Below are positions 11,198-23,770 of a DNA stretch of 64,000 nucleotides, piece after piece; the first letter of the stretch is position 1, and every line of letters begins with the position of its first letter. The notes beneath the pieces were generated by a model. It ran no database searches. It was not told the origin of the DNA and was given only the letters and a program-made list of their open reading frames with translations. A program made the position numbers and the translations under genes. Source of the DNA: Paramacrobiotus metropolitanus (lineage: Eukaryota > Tardigrada > Eutardigrada > Parachela > Macrobiotidae); the NCBI RefSeq assembly GCF_019649055.1, contig NW_026570516.1, forward strand, positions 1 through 64,000. Reading direction: 5' to 3'.

Positions 11198-12424
11198 CGT
11201 GGATGGTGCCCGCTGTGAAGGCTTTCACTCGGACGCTGTGGAGCGCGCTTGTGTTTATTACTACCTGTTGTCATCTTCTGTTGTGGCTGGAAGTATTGGT
11301 GGTAGCTTTTCAATCAGATTAAGCTTAGTTGGTCTTCGTTTTTATTTGATTCGCTTCATTGTCTGCATCTTCATTATTTCTTCATATATATCTTCATTTC
11401 AAATCCGCCCCTCATTTTGCTTCTGAAACTGATTTTCGGCTGAGTTTAATTTGCTTATAATTGTGTGCGCATTACAATGGAGTAAAAAGATCTGTAATTA
11501 GTTCAGTCACTTGATTGACAGGGGTATTCCAGCATCAGTTTCCCCTTTTTGATAGACCTTCCATTGCAGAGCCGGTAACATTAAAAGCTTTACCTCAAGG
11601 ATCACAACTGCTTCTTGTTTTCATCGCAAAAAAGCTGCCTATGACGCTTTCTTGCTGCTCTAAAGATAGCTAAGCATGCGGAATCGCCACATGCGAAACT
11701 AACGTTTAAAGAAGTTGCAAGTGCGGACACAAGAAAGACCCTGCAATGTTTTTCAGGACGATGGCAGGTTCCTGCCATTTGCGTAAATGTCTGCGCATAA
11801 CTATGTTTTTCCTATGCGCACATGGGCCGGCCGGCGTTTCGTGTTTCAGACTGCATACTTAGAATCCAATTTTGCAGTTTTTGCATTCGTTTTCAATAAT
11901 CGATTCCCGAATTGTATGAGAAAGCGATTGCAGTGATAAGTTATAACAGAACTTTGCATGTGGTGGGCGCACGGTGATTCACCAAAGAGCTCGAGGCGGT
12001 CTCGTTGGCGCAGAATTCTGATATAGCTTGGATCACGACAGTGTTGTCATTAACTGACAAAAGGTTCGAAGCAGGAGCAATGTCCGTCATACAGGACTGT
12101 TACTCGTACTACTAATCGCTTATACTTACACCAAATTGGCCGACGCGGCGCTGATTGGACGGCTTTGTTTTGTGTTTTCGTCAGGGGTTGATCCTCCCAA
12201 ACAATACGTCCGTTTATTCATAACATTTTACTTGCTGCTAACTATCGGCCTATCGTTACCTTCCACTTGCTGCAGTCACTTTGAATTATCATAATCCACA
12301 TTGTGTTCTAGTTTCTGCATTCTGCTGTTGTATGTCCTTTTTATACGGTGTGCCACACGAAAGATTCTCATTTTTTCCTGGATAAATTGACGGATCAGAA
12401 CTCTAGTGCCCAACATCGCCAGTA
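11198..12424. other. Intergenic: 3' flank of A4 and upstream region of A2
   Basis: No gene recognised. The stretch ends in a block at about 12,125-12,215 that also precedes the A7 fragment near 45.8 kb (shared GGCGCTGATTGGACG and GATCCTCCCAAACAA). It is probably the duplicated family A promoter. GATTGG is an inverted CCAAT-type site. Confidence 0.5.
12125..12215 (+). promoter_or_regulatory. Conserved upstream block of family A genes
   Basis: The block shares GGCGCTGATTGGACG and GATCCTCCCAAACAA with 45,790-45,942 upstream of A7. A weaker version lies at about 15,340-15,435 upstream of A3. It sits 200-300 bp before the start codon of A2. Conservation of a noncoding block between decayed copies may only reflect shared duplication, so the promoter role is inferred. 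Confidence 0.4.
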
Positions 12425-14270
12425 ATGCCGAGCGGAATGGACAGCGATAACGCCGTGAACATTCTAGGCGGTGATCACCGAATGCGCTACGGGCGCGTTG
12501 TGGATGTGGCTGATGATGGTCTTTTCGTCGATCTGTTCTGTCCCCTTCGGCGGCGTGAATTTGCGCCTTTTAGCAGCGTCCACTATAACGGTCCAATGAG
12601 CTCACATGATCTAGAGTGTTTATATGCCCAGGAGCTGCCAACCGTCCCGGTGCTGGTTTTGGTGCTGGAAACGAAATCGGGTCCGTGGATTTGGGTTCCT
12701 GGTGAAATGAGGAGGAGCTGCGCAGGTCGCGGTCGGCCGTCTGCATTGCACGAATCGTCTGCATGGTGCGGAGGGGCTGTTGTCAACTGGCAGAGTCCTG
12801 ACAGCGGAGTACTGTGCACCGACATCGTACCCATGCAACGCATTCGTCGAGCAGACAAGGAAGTCCTACGCTGCGATCTCGTCAAACAAAATAGCTTTGC
12901 CAAACGCAGTGTGGACCTGGATCCGGAATTTCGCTCGCTATCCCCCAGTGAAGCACAGTCGCTCTTGCAGCGATTGAACGGCTACAGTCTGCAGTTCTAC
13001 TCGCCAATTTTTTTTGTGGGCCTCGTCTCGTGGACGGCGTGTTAAGCTACATTTATCAAGAAAAATGGTCTCGAGGCGAGGTATGTTTTCAAGGCTTTCC
13101 TTCGTGTAGACCCTAGGAAATTGTTACCTTATTCACGTCTTGCAGAGTTTTGAAAGGGAACGTGACCGCTTCCATAAGGGGTTGCTCCGTATGATCAAAG
13201 ATATTTCTGCCGCCATGGATCCGGCCAAGCATGGCGGCTTGTTGCCATTAGCACTACCAGGCGAACTGTGGGAGGAGGTCTTTTCCCATTTAGATAGTTT
13301 GGAACAAACAAAGCTGCGCAATGTGTGCGCCACGTGGAACCGGATCCTGGATGCGCCAGCTCTGCATGCGAACTTGGTCGTCCGATATGAAAAGGACATC
13401 AACTGGGGGCCTGCTCGTTTTCTAGCCTTGGCGACGCTGTTTAAATGCGTACGTCCCGGAACGCAGCGCGTTACCATAACTCACCGGGGTGTAAACCAGT
13501 TGGTTACCTTGGATATGCTGATGATATGCGACATGATTCAGCACGTGGCCGATCACCTAACCGGACTCCGTCTGCGTACCGTGCATCTGCACCGTGTCCG
13601 CCTGAATTTGCAGCTGGACTGCGCTGTTGATGGTACCCACAGCGCCGAATGTTGCAGATGCATGTATTTTAAGGATGATGATTACTGCTGGCTAGAGGAT
13701 TTCATTGCAAGATGCCGCAGTCTGCCGTGCAATAAGATCCACATAACGATGTGCCAGGCTTCGGTGCTCTGCAAATTTACTTTCCAACTGCCGCAGTTTG
13801 AAAGGTGGCAGGATGCCGGGCGGACGTATATTAAGGCAGAGATCGGCCTCAACATTGGCGGTGCGCGATTGCAGTTGGGTGGTGATTTTGGCTGCACATT
13901 ATGGGATGCGCTGGAGGCGGCACTGCCGAACGAGCAAGAACTGTACAAACTAATCCAGCGTTTGGCTGTGGGCGGAGACTTGTATAAGGAGGAGATCCTG
14001 CGAAACGCCATCCGCAAGGTAGGACTGGCAGTGTACTGTGTCGCTTTTTATTTAGCTGAAAGCCCGAAAACGCAGATTTATGGTTTTATGCTGCAGATAC
14101 TTAGTGCTGAGCAGTCGGCTGATCCGCGTCCGTCGTCGCATTTCCGCGGGAAGAAATGGTGCACCGACAGCTTGGAAGATGTGCAGTGGGAGAAATTGTC
14201 GCCTGTTTCCCGACACCTTCTTCTCAATATAGGGAAACTTAAGCGAGGGGTTGGATATTTCCCGCTGTAA
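12425..14270 (+). pseudogene. Family A F-box gene A2 (best preserved A copy)
   Basis: Exons 12425-13080, 13146-14018 and 14097-14270. Intron 1 (13081-13145, GTATGT to TTGCAG) is 65 nt and intron 2 (14019-14096) is 78 nt. Intron 2 is a multiple of three with no stop, so retained transcripts would stay open. Exon 1 has module 1 (RYGRVVDVADDGLFVDLF) and module 2 (GPWIWVPGEM, GGAVVNWQ). Exon 2 has the F-box (LPGELWEEVFSHLD, CATWNRIL), a leucine-rich-like part and FGCTLWDALEAALP. Exon 3 has QSADPRPSSH and GKKWC. The only break is a 5-bp tandem duplication (CTCGT at 13022-13026 and 13027-13031) that shifts the end of exon 1 and gives an early TAA. Exons 2-3 could still give a 370-residue F-box protein. 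Function is inferred from the F-box only. Confidence 0.75.
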
Positions 14271-15602
14271 GCCTGTGCCGCTGATCGCATGTTATCACTA
14301 CTACTCTGGCCAGTGCAACACTTCTCCAAACGTTGGTGTTTATTTGGTTTCTTATAGTTCCCTTTTGATTTTATTTAAATCTTTTTCTTTGATTTTTAAA
14401 ATTCCTCCGCTCCGCGGTTTTATCTACGTGCATCCCCGCTTCAATCTACAGGTTTCTTTCACAATCTGCTTTTTTTGGAAAATTTTTTTTCCTTTTGAGG
14501 TTCAAGTTGCGTTGGCACGACGAGGGCCGTAACTACAGTAGTTCTACCCTGCAAACAACATGATGTCAACATCCGTTACCATAGTGCTATTTCCTTGATT
14601 TTGTAGCTCCTTTTTTTTAAATGTTGATATCGCACAACAACAAATTCGTTGCTGTCAAGTACAAAACACCTGACTCTGTCTGTGACAGTAGAGCGGACCT
14701 TAGCGTTTCATTTAGATCTGAAAATATCGCACAGAATCGCTGGATAATAGGAGACATAATATGTAGCCATTTTTTCATTAGACCGGCCAATGGCACATGC
14801 CAACAACGAGTGCTGGGCATGTATTCCTGAACATAGGTGACCTTTGTTCCGTTTGATCAGCATCCAGGAACCCACACTAGCGCTTTTAACGGTCTTATTT
14901 TCGGGTTTAAGTTTTCATTGTGTCAGGTTGTTATACAAGCAAGCGAACATACCAGAAACAGGATTATCAACGAGCGATTCTAAACTGACTTCTTTCAATT
15001 TATTACGGCTTTCTCGGCAGCAACAGGGCTCGCATTTACTGGCTAAGTTAAACTATCCAGAGCTCGCAAATACTTTCAGCTGCGCGTCTCACATCTGCCA
15101 GCGAACAATTGTTGTGTCGGTGACGTAATCCGCTACGGAAAGGATTTCGCGGCTGCGCAATGGTACTACGATTCCAATCACACACTGGTCACTTGCACTT
15201 TACGGTTCAGACCATGTACCAATGTACAGTAATGCTTCCACGCTGACTTTAGCCAGTCATGCAGTAAGCCGGCCCTGCTTTTACTAACGGCCTAACCGAG
15301 CGAAAGAAGACATTAATACACACTTGTACTGTTTAATATACAAACCGCTAGTACGTACACCACACTGACTGCGCGGCCGTGGAGAGCTTTCATTGTTTTT
15401 ATTCGGCCAGCAGTTGATCCTCACAAAGAACCCGTAGGTTGATTCGTTTCGCCAGCTGCCAGCACTTTCAAATTTCATGCCACACAATCCGTTCCAATAG
15501 TGTATAGTCCAAGCTCGTGGATGCGACGGGCTGCTCAGAATTTCCCAATCATTTCCTAAGAAATTTAACAGATCAGAACTCTGGTGCTCAATATCGTGAA
15601 TC
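14271..15602. other. Intergenic region between A2 and A3
   Basis: No gene recognised. The part around 15,040-15,140 resembles 21,050-21,145 (shared CACATCTRCCAGCG and a TTGTTGAGTCGGTG-like stretch). Upstream sequence was therefore duplicated along with the A genes, and the second copy has lost most of its gene. Confidence 0.5.
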
Positions 15603-17400
15603 ATGCCCAGTGGGATGGACAACGATAACGCCGTGACCATTCTGGACAGCGACGGACGAAAGCGCTACGGGTGCGTTGTGGATGTCGCTGATGATGGTCT
15701 TTTCGTCGATCTGCTCTGCCCCCATAGCCGGCATGAATTTGCGCCATTCTACTGCGTCTACTTTAAGTCTTTAACCGCCCAGTGGGCTCACGTGATTTGG
15801 AGCCATCATATGTCGAGGACCTGCCCAGCGTCCCGGTACAGGTTTTGGTGCTGGAGACGTTATCGGGCCCGTGGTTCATGGTGATTGGTGAAATGAGTCC
15901 GAGCTGTGAGAGTCGCAGTCAGCCGCTTGCATGGTGCGGAGGAGCCGTTGTCCACTGGCCTAGTCCGTATAGTGGACTGCTCTGCACGGAGTTCGTACCC
16001 GTGCAGCGCGTTCGTCCTGCATACAAAGTTATGTGGGATGGCACCCACCCGGGTATCTTTTCCAAACGCAGTGTGGACCTGGGCGAGGAATTTCGCTCGC
16101 TCTCCCCCAAAGCCCACTCGCTCGTGCAGCGACTGAACGGCTACAGTCTGCATTTCTACTCGCCTGTTTTCGTTGTGGACCTCGAGGGCGGCGTATTAAG
16201 CTACATTTACCGGCGCAGTCTTCACGAGAAACGGTCTGAACGCAAGGTATTTTGGAAGCCAAATGTTGTTCTTCGTGTCGACATTAAGAAGTTATTACCG
16301 TACTCTTTTAGAGTTTTGATAGAGAAGTTGATCGTTTCCATAAGGGACTGATCGGGATGGTAACGGATAATTTTGCCAGCAATGGTCGGGCCAAAGATGA
16401 CAGTTCGGCGCAGTCCGCGCTACCGGTCGAACTGTGGGAGGAGGTCTTTTCCCACTTAGACACTGTAAAGCGCGCATGGTGTGCGTCACATGGAACCGGA
16501 TCCTGGCTGCTCCAGCGCTGCGTTCTACCTTGGTGGTGCGATATGAGAACGATGCCAACTGTTCACCTGCCCGTTTTCCTGCCTTGGCGACGGTCTACAA
16601 ATGCTTACGCCCCGGGACGCAGCGCGTTGTCATAACGCACGCGGATGATAACCAGTTGACGGCCTTCGATGTGCTGATGGTTTGCGACATGATTCAGCAT
16701 GTCGCTAGTCGCCTAACCGGTCTCCGACTGCGTTACGTTCATCTGCACCGTGTTCGACTGAATTTGCAGATTGACTGCGCTGTGGATGGTACTCACAGCG
16801 CCAAATGTCGTGAGTATCACTGGAACGAGAAGCCAGATGATTGTTGTTGGCTGGAGGAGTTCCTTGCAGTATGCCGCAGTCTGCCGTGCGATGCGATACA
16901 CACTACGAGCTGCCGTGTTTCATTGCTATGCAAATTCCAGCTGGAGCATCTGGAGCAGGGAAGTTTTTCAAAGCTGAGATCAGCATGAGTCACCGCAGTG
17001 CGCTATCGCCGGCTGGTGGTGACTTTGGCTGTGCATTGTGGGATGCGCTGGACGCGGCGCTGCCGGACAAACGGGAACGGAACAAACTATCCCAGCGGTT
17101 GGCAGTGGGTGGAGATTTGTATGGAAAAGACGAACGGAACGCCGTCCACAAGGTGCAACCGCCAGTGTGCTGTGCCGTTTCATTCCACTGAGAGATGCAT
17201 CGAATTCGCTCAGCAGAGGTTGTTTTTTGCAGATGTTGTGCGCTGTGCAAACGGCTGATCCGCGCCCGTCCTCGCATTCCCACGGGAAGAAATGGTGCAC
17301 GATCGGTCTGCAAGATGTGCAGTGGGATAAATTGTCGCATGTTACCCGTCACCTCCTCGTCAATCTTGAGAAAAGTACGCGCGACATGGGATGGTGGTGA
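15603..17400 (+). pseudogene. Family A F-box gene A3 (three frameshifts)
   Basis: It starts MPSGMDNDNAV at 15603. Exon 1 runs to 16246, intron 1 is 16247-16311 (65 nt, as in A2), and the last exon ends in TGA at 17398-17400. A frameshift near 15,775 separates module 1 (RYGCVVDVADDGLFVDLL) from module 2 (GGAVVHWPSP). A roughly 10-bp deletion after FSHLDTVK near 16,468 breaks the F-box. A third shift near 16,955 precedes the FGCALWDAL segment. Exon 3 reads QTADPRPSSHSHGKKWC. All segments align with A2 in order, so the assignment is firm and the copy is a pseudogene. Confidence 0.8.
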
Positions 17401-18586
17401 TTCCGTGCTCCTGCTCACATGTATTAACTACTACTGTGGTCAGTAATTGTGGCTCTCATGCAATTGGATCTGTTCAAGTTTATTTGCTTTTTTATAGTTC
17501 TCCAGTTGATTTACTTTATCGCTTACGCTGTGGTCTGAATTATTGTCCGCTAAGTGATTCCATCACTATGCACCTTTTCTTCAATCCGCATATTATTTGG
17601 AACTGGTATTAAATTTTCAGAGTGCTTGGCTTATACTTGCGAGCGCGTTTTAATGGGTCGACGAGGTCTGTATTCCGTATATAAACTAGGTAGTTCCATT
17701 CGGCGAGTAACAAAGGCTCTTCATTTCCATAACCCTTCCTTTCTGAAAAAGTTTCGCATCCCAGAGGAGGAATATTGTTATTTTCAAGTACAAACTAACT
17801 GAGTCTTTTTTTGCCATAAAGCGGCCTACTGCGTTTTCCTACTGCCCTTAAACTAACATGCCGAAGGCCGGATAGTGGTGTAAATCTAGGGACCATGATA
17901 TATAAGGGGCGAAAGTAAACGCGTTCCACCGTTCCCCTGTACTGCTGCCGTCAGCCGCCTGGAGTATGACGTTACGGCAGTACATATGGTTAAATCTGGC
18001 GCGGTACGTAAGCGCCATCTTCAGTCGCCAACTTTTAGACATATGTACAACATGTAAATGCCGTAGTCATAGAATGATAAAAGTCAGGCAAAGTAAAATC
18101 GGACAGCGTCTAAGTTCAAACTCTAACGGCTCACACTCTGACAACGGATCTTTGACCACACAAACTTGTATCAGTCCACCTTGGCCAACAAACTGATTAG
18201 GGAGAACGAAAAGCCTGCCAGGATACTAATAACAGTAAGAACTAAGAGTCACCGCTCACAGAAAGTTTCTTCAACAAACCTACACTTTGTAGTTTGTACG
18301 ACCAATCATTACTTATGATTTTCTCGCCTCAGTTTTGCAGAATTTATTGGACGTGTGCGTTTTAAAAAACTGGAAAATAAAGATAAGGCAACCTTGAACG
18401 TGATACACTGAGATAAGGAATCTGCAGGATTTTCACTTCTCGCAAACGACTGAATTTTGATTTTAAATGAAAGAAAGTAATACTGAGAAAAAAGAGCATT
18501 TGTTGAAACGACATGTTATGAACGAAGAGGTAGCATAACGACTTTGCTGATACATCTGTACTATCCAGAAAATCATTATTGGCCGC
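17401..18586. other. Intergenic region, no gene recognised
   Basis: Lies between the 3' end of A3 (+) and the 3' end of B1 (-), so the two genes are convergent. I see no coding frame longer than about 80 codons with sensible composition, no terminal inverted repeats and no RNA gene. Confidence 0.5.
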
Positions 18587-20768
18587 TTAAATTCCCCACG
18601 AAAGAAACAGTTCCATGAATGTGGAACCACTTTTCATGGCCAGTATGCCGCGCTGTATAAGTTTTGGCATCTTTTGCAGCTCCAGCTTAACCAGATCCTT
18701 TGCGGTTGCTTCCTGCGGTTGGATGGTGGTTTGTGAAGTAACTTGTGAAGCACAGAACCAAGCGCGCGATTCCGCCCATTCCGTTTGGATTTCTGAGAAA
18801 CCCTGCCGATTGACCAATGGATGCTATCCAATTTATTGAGGACAAGACAATTCGGTCGCAAAATATTTACCTGTCGAAGGTCTTCCCAGTCCACTGTCCC
18901 ATCGTCTTCTTCGCATGTTTCGGCCATCCAGTCAAGAATACCGGTCATCTCCGCTTCTGTCAGCTCAGGAATACTAGCCAAAATCATTTTCTGCCAGTCC
19001 TCGTTTCCGAGCTGCTGTCCGTTCACCAGACGGCCGTTGGTAATGCACAGCTTCACAGCCGGTGTCTTCTCGCAACGCCGGGATGCCGTGACGTTACGAA
19101 GTATGAGCTTCTGGCACAACCATGCCAGTGCATTGATCTCGTCCTCTTTATCGTGAATTTCCCAGTGCAGATTGGACGCGACTACAGTGCGGGGCGGACG
19201 GAGATCCAGTTCCCGCACAATGCGGCAGAAGCCGAGAGAGGAGAACGTTGGATTGTCGTGGGCAGACTCACCCGTGATACAGTAATAACGGTTGGAGCCC
19301 AGCACTTGCTAGCACAGACGGCGTTCAGGTACTCCTCTTCAGGACGTCCCGCTATCTCCTCCGCATCGGAATTGACCCGACCGGAGTAATTCAAACGCAG
19401 CTGGTTTTGGAAACGCGGCAAGGTTAGGACATTGTTCCAGTGGCTGCACACGTTTTTAACTCGGCAGCGAACTGGAGTGTCGAGACATTCGAATACCTCG
19501 GCTAAGATGACTGCCGGCAAGGACTGGATACCACTTTCAGCGGACTCATCCTGACCAGATTTGAAGTGCTGCTCCTGCAAAAAAGTTGTCAGTTACGTTT
19601 AAAAATAATTTACCGGCGAAAGCAACCCTTTCGTGACCGTTGACGAGTGCGAATAATTCATCAGCAAAGGCTGTACTGAGGGAAACAATACCTGGCGCGA
19701 TTCCGCTGCTAATTCACGACAGTCGTGTTGTGTGACAGCTAGCTATTCCGTGTACACTGCTCGGATCCGATGTGAGGGGACTATGACCTTCGAGGTTGAA
19801 TTAGGCTGGACGATGCTGGCCACGCCGAACACACCACTGCCGCGATCGAACAGCGTAAGAATACCTGGATGCCACTGTAACGGCTGATCGATACCCAGTC
19901 GTATCAGTACCTCCACAGGCATTTTCAAGTCGTCTGCAGGAACAGCAGGACGAGTTTTAACCAGCATCCTGCTTATTCTAATGTAATATGCCGAAATTAA
20001 CTGACACAATGCCTGCGTAAGAAGCGCATAACGGTTCAATTCGACTTACGAAGTAAGAGGCATCCCTACCAAAAAATCCGGTAATTATCGAATTATGATC
20101 CTGGACAACAAATAGTTTGAACACTATGGAGGAGGGGCGCTTATTTCGCAGAGGTACGCGCAAAGGTTCGCGGTTATTTCGCAGAGGTTCGCGGAGGTGC
20201 GCTTAATTCGGATGGTGCCATCATGTTTCAGACAATGAATTTCGGAGGGGCCATTATAATTATATCAACCAACAGCTTAGCCTGCTCTATTGCAACTGAA
20301 CGCAATAATCACCAGATATAGGGTCATACTCACCAGAGATATGGCTATATATGGTTAACGTTATGGTTATATAACTATATGGTTATATGTATGGTTAAAA
20401 TTATTACATATATGGTTATACCAGATACATATATTAGATTTAGCGTACATGCAACACCGCAGTTAAAGAGTACGGTACATACTGCAGTACATACATCTGT
20501 ACGATACATATGACAACTTACGCATCCACATTTCTTCCATCAGTTCGGGCCGAACGCTTCTCTCGCAGAAATATACTTTCCCATAGGGAACCAACTGCGT
20601 TGATCCCGCGTGTTTCCCGTCTTGTGTCTCCACAAGGATTCCCTCTTCGTTGCCACAGACAATCTTGCCACGATGCAGGACACCATTGTCATCCCGAAAA
20701 TCAACTAATAGCCTTCGGTGGCTTCCACTGTCTTCCATACGACAGGGTGGCTTCGTGGCCGTATTCAT
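18587..20768 (-). pseudogene. Family B F-box gene B1 (nonsense and frameshift)
   Basis: Four exons on the minus strand: 20768-20522 (module 1: LHRGKIV, EEGILVETQDGK, PYGKVYFCERS), 19933-19692 (module 2: PVEVLIRLGIDQPLQWHPGIL, 242 nt), 19574-18871 (F-box LPAVILAEVFECLD, then leucine-rich-like part) and 18802-18587 (last exon with TAKDLVKLELQKMPKL). Splice sites are canonical (GTAAGT donor of exon 1). Exon 2 has TAG where the other B copies have Trp (before LAVTQ). Exon 3 has five extra bases (ACTGT) near 19,285 that shift the frame after CWAPTVI. With both repaired the gene would be continuous. Intron 1 contains TATGGTTA-rich and TTCGCAGAGGT repeats. The SCF adaptor role is inferred from the F-box. 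Confidence 0.8.
20150..20425. repeat. Simple repeats in intron 1 of B1
   Basis: Two low-complexity stretches. Tandem TTCGCAGAGGT-type units lie at about 20,150-20,200, and a TATGGTTATA-rich block at about 20,335-20,425. Neither looks coding. Confidence 0.6.
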
Positions 20769-21574
20769 CCTGGCTTGCTGATAGCACGGCTTTCTAGAAA
20801 GATCGGAATTCGATTTAGAAAAGTCAGAATGCTATTATTTGTAACAGGTGCTATTGCTCACGCATTGGATCCGGTTTCTCTTTAAGCTGCAGCATTCTTT
20901 CTGTGCAGCTGTGTTCCAAAACTTACGTTTTAAAAGTGATTGCAAATTATCCCCTTGCCAATATTACTGAACGGCTACAGTGTCAAATACGTATGTATGC
21001 CATTGATAAACTTGCAGCTCACCAAGCGTATATATATAACTTAACATGCTCCCAATTATTTTTACATGCGTATCACATCTACCAGCGCACAATCGTTGAG
21101 TCGGTGGCGCAGTCTGCTACTGAAAAGATTCCGCGGCACAATAATAGTGTCAACTGGCAATAGTATCCGCCTATTGCGACGTATGGTACATATCCTGCTC
21201 GCGTTGTTACTGCCTGTATGTATCTGTATGTAAGAAGGTCATAGGGGCAAATCGCGATAAGAATAATTATTAGTCGAGTTAACACGGATGCCGGATTACG
21301 ACCGGGACGACGCATGGCTTAAGTAAAAATTAATTAATTGTATGTTTTAGTGGATGCACGCAACGCACGAGATAACGCTTAAAACCAGTTAGAGTTTGTT
21401 CGAACTGAGTGCCGCTTACAATCTTTTAATTTCCCAGCTCCGCGGAGACAGCGTTGCAGACTGGGCGGATCACCTCAACGGCTGCGTATAAGTGAGTATG
21501 CCCTGTCCTTCGATAATTAGATTAAGGAGGTTCGACACTATCATGAGCTACCTCGAACTGGAGAATCGCCCGGA
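20769..21574. other. Upstream region of B1 and 5' flank of A5
   Basis: No complete gene. The part at 21,050-21,145 resembles the region upstream of A3 (15,040-15,140), so this is a family A upstream region whose gene (A5) has lost exon 1 and most of exon 2. B1 and A5 are divergent. Confidence 0.45.
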
Positions 21575-22021
21575 TTGCATGACGCAGAGGTCAGCATCGG
21601 CATTGGAAGTGACCGATCCCAACGTGGCAATGATTTCGACTGTGCATTCTGGGATGCGTTGGAGGCGTCGCTGCCCATGCCGAATGAGCCGGGGCTGTGG
21701 AAACTATTCCAACGTTTGAAAGCGGACGGAGACCTGTATGAAACGGATGCACTGAAAGCAGCCGTCCGCAAGGCAGGACCGACGGATGGTTGCAATGCTT
21801 TTCTTTCGGCTTCAATCTCTCAATCTCTGCTTCAAGCTTCAATCTCGAAAACGCTCACTTGCGGTTGTATTTGAAGATGCTGTATGTTGTGCAGTCGGCT
21901 GATCCGCGCACGTCGTCGCATTCCCGCGGGAAACCGTTGGTGCGTGGACGGCTTGGAACATTCGCAGTAGCATAGATTGCCGCGGCTCACTCAACACTTT
22001 CTCGTTAATTTGCGGACGTGA
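21575..22021 (+). pseudogene. Family A fragment A5 (end of exon 2 plus exon 3)
   Basis: An open segment encodes the conserved end of exon 2 (FDCAFWDALEASLP, LKADGDLYETDAL, VRKA). An intron-like stretch follows, then exon 3 from about 21,875 (VVQSADPRTSSHSRG). Exon 3 then shifts frame after the glycine, where paralogues read KKWC. The shifted reading ends near 21,970, and the original frame resumes as LTQHFLVNLRT with TGA at 22019-22021. Modules 1 and 2 and the F-box are absent. Pseudogene fragment. Confidence 0.7.
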
Positions 22022-23640
22022 AAGGCTGAGAAGGGATATTGCCCACTGTGAAACGTTCCTGCTGTCAGTTTTACTGCTTAGGCAAACGCTACTGTAGGCA
22101 CTTTTCAAGGAGACACATTTGAAAGGGTTTTTCTTGGTTTCCTCTAGTCTTCCATTCTCGTTTGACTCTCTCCATATTTTTGTTTGGATTTGAAAATTCA
22201 TCCGCCCCGTGGCTCGGACAACATGTATCATTCTTTTCTAGGCCCCTATTATCTCACTGTGTCTTTCTCCCTTATTAAATCTCTGCGTGATTGCTGTATT
22301 CGAGCAGTAAACAGTAAAATACTACGGTAAGCAATAATATGTAGAAAATGGTATATGTACAATACAATATATAATACAAAACCAGATTTGTTGGCTTATT
22401 TTCTCAACCATGGCGTTAGGAGATCTGCTACAACAGTCCCGCCACAGCTCTAGAATCGGCGTTGCACTGCATAATTTTATCATAGCTGATAGTGTCGAGC
22501 AGGAAAGGTAATTGCTATCGAGTCATCGACCAGATAACTATTGTTTCTTTTTGTGACAGTGGTGCGGTCAATTGCGATTTCCTTCCTAAAAATAAAATAC
22601 TGACCCCGGCAATGACCCCAAAAATGTGTTATGCAACTAGCGTTTTCAGTGGTAACGTAAACGACAAAGTAGACGGAATACGCGCAGAATTTTCGGATGA
22701 CCAAAAAAGCGCACCTTAGCAACATACGGTACCATTCGCTTGTCTGGGTTATGGGCGGCAAAAATGAACTGACGTGTGACGGCTGCGCTTAGCATATGCG
22801 GTTAACGATCAAGACGGAGTTGTTGGACTACCTGTACGAGTATTACGGCACTACACGCGGTATATGATATTCCTAACCGGCACCTAGGATGCGGCTCAGA
22901 AAGTGCTGCTCCAGCATGGCACACGCCAGTTAAAGTCGACCTGCTTTAGTACAGTCGCACTCGGTTTTCCCAAGCAAAGAGACAATGGGACACTGCATCA
23001 CGCCAAGTAAAACAAAATCATTGCAAAAGGCTACCAAATGGGGGAATGGTGCAACGTTGTAGTTATTTTGGCGGAAAAAGCCGGTCAGGAACATCGGAGC
23101 GCAGTCGTTTGCACAAAAAATGGTGCAAAGTGTAAATTATGCAGGAACCGACGCTGATACAGACTAAACAAGAAGATGTGGCGTGCCCTGCGCCCCGATT
23201 ATCCATTTCTTCCAGAACATACAGAAGCATTTCTTGACAAAAAAATGGAACACGGCTCATGTATGTCAGCTCATGTATTATGGGAAATTAATTCAACATC
23301 TGGGAGCACTGCACTAGCAGAGAGCTGTTTCGATTTAAGTTATTCCAAGGCATCTTTTTATCATGCAGAACCTGAAGTAGAAGCGTCCAAAAATTAGAAG
23401 GGGAAAAGTAAAGGCAGACTCCTTGCTATGCACATTAGAACATATTGTCCCAATCAAAAAATTAATGTGAATGGACGAATCGTTTCTTTTCTAAGTGTGA
23501 ATAATGTGTTTGAGAACAGCAATAACCAAAATGACGATGGATGTTAGCTGGAAGTTTCTATACATGGTAATTCTAGAGCGATTGTTGAAAAAGTTCCCTT
23601 GCCGATCCAGTGTCGTTTCACCAAGATAGGGAAACCACCA
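22022..23640. other. Gene-poor stretch
   Basis: Short frames only: 22,492-22,719 (+) and 23,176-23,397 (+), each about 75 codons, with no recognised domain. No terminal repeats are found. Probably old transposon or intergenic sequence; I cannot assign it. Confidence 0.4.
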
Positions 23641-23745
23641 GTGGAGTGGATCCTCTCGTCCGTGTCAGGTCAATGTGCTGTATGATCTTTGGCAGCTTTT
23701 GCATCTCCAGTTTAGCCAAATCTCCGTGTCCAAAGTTTTTCATTA
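23641..23745 (-). pseudogene. Last-exon fragment of a family B gene
   Basis: On the minus strand this resembles the last exon of B1 (18.6-18.75 kb) and B4 (60.45-60.6 kb), with the same run of Leu, Glu and Lys codons in the DLAKLEMQKLPK region. It lies about 0.95 kb beyond the broken F-box exon of B2, in the right orientation to be its original last exon. Confidence 0.5.
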
Positions 23746-23770
23746 TGTCAAAAAAGAATCGGATGGATGT

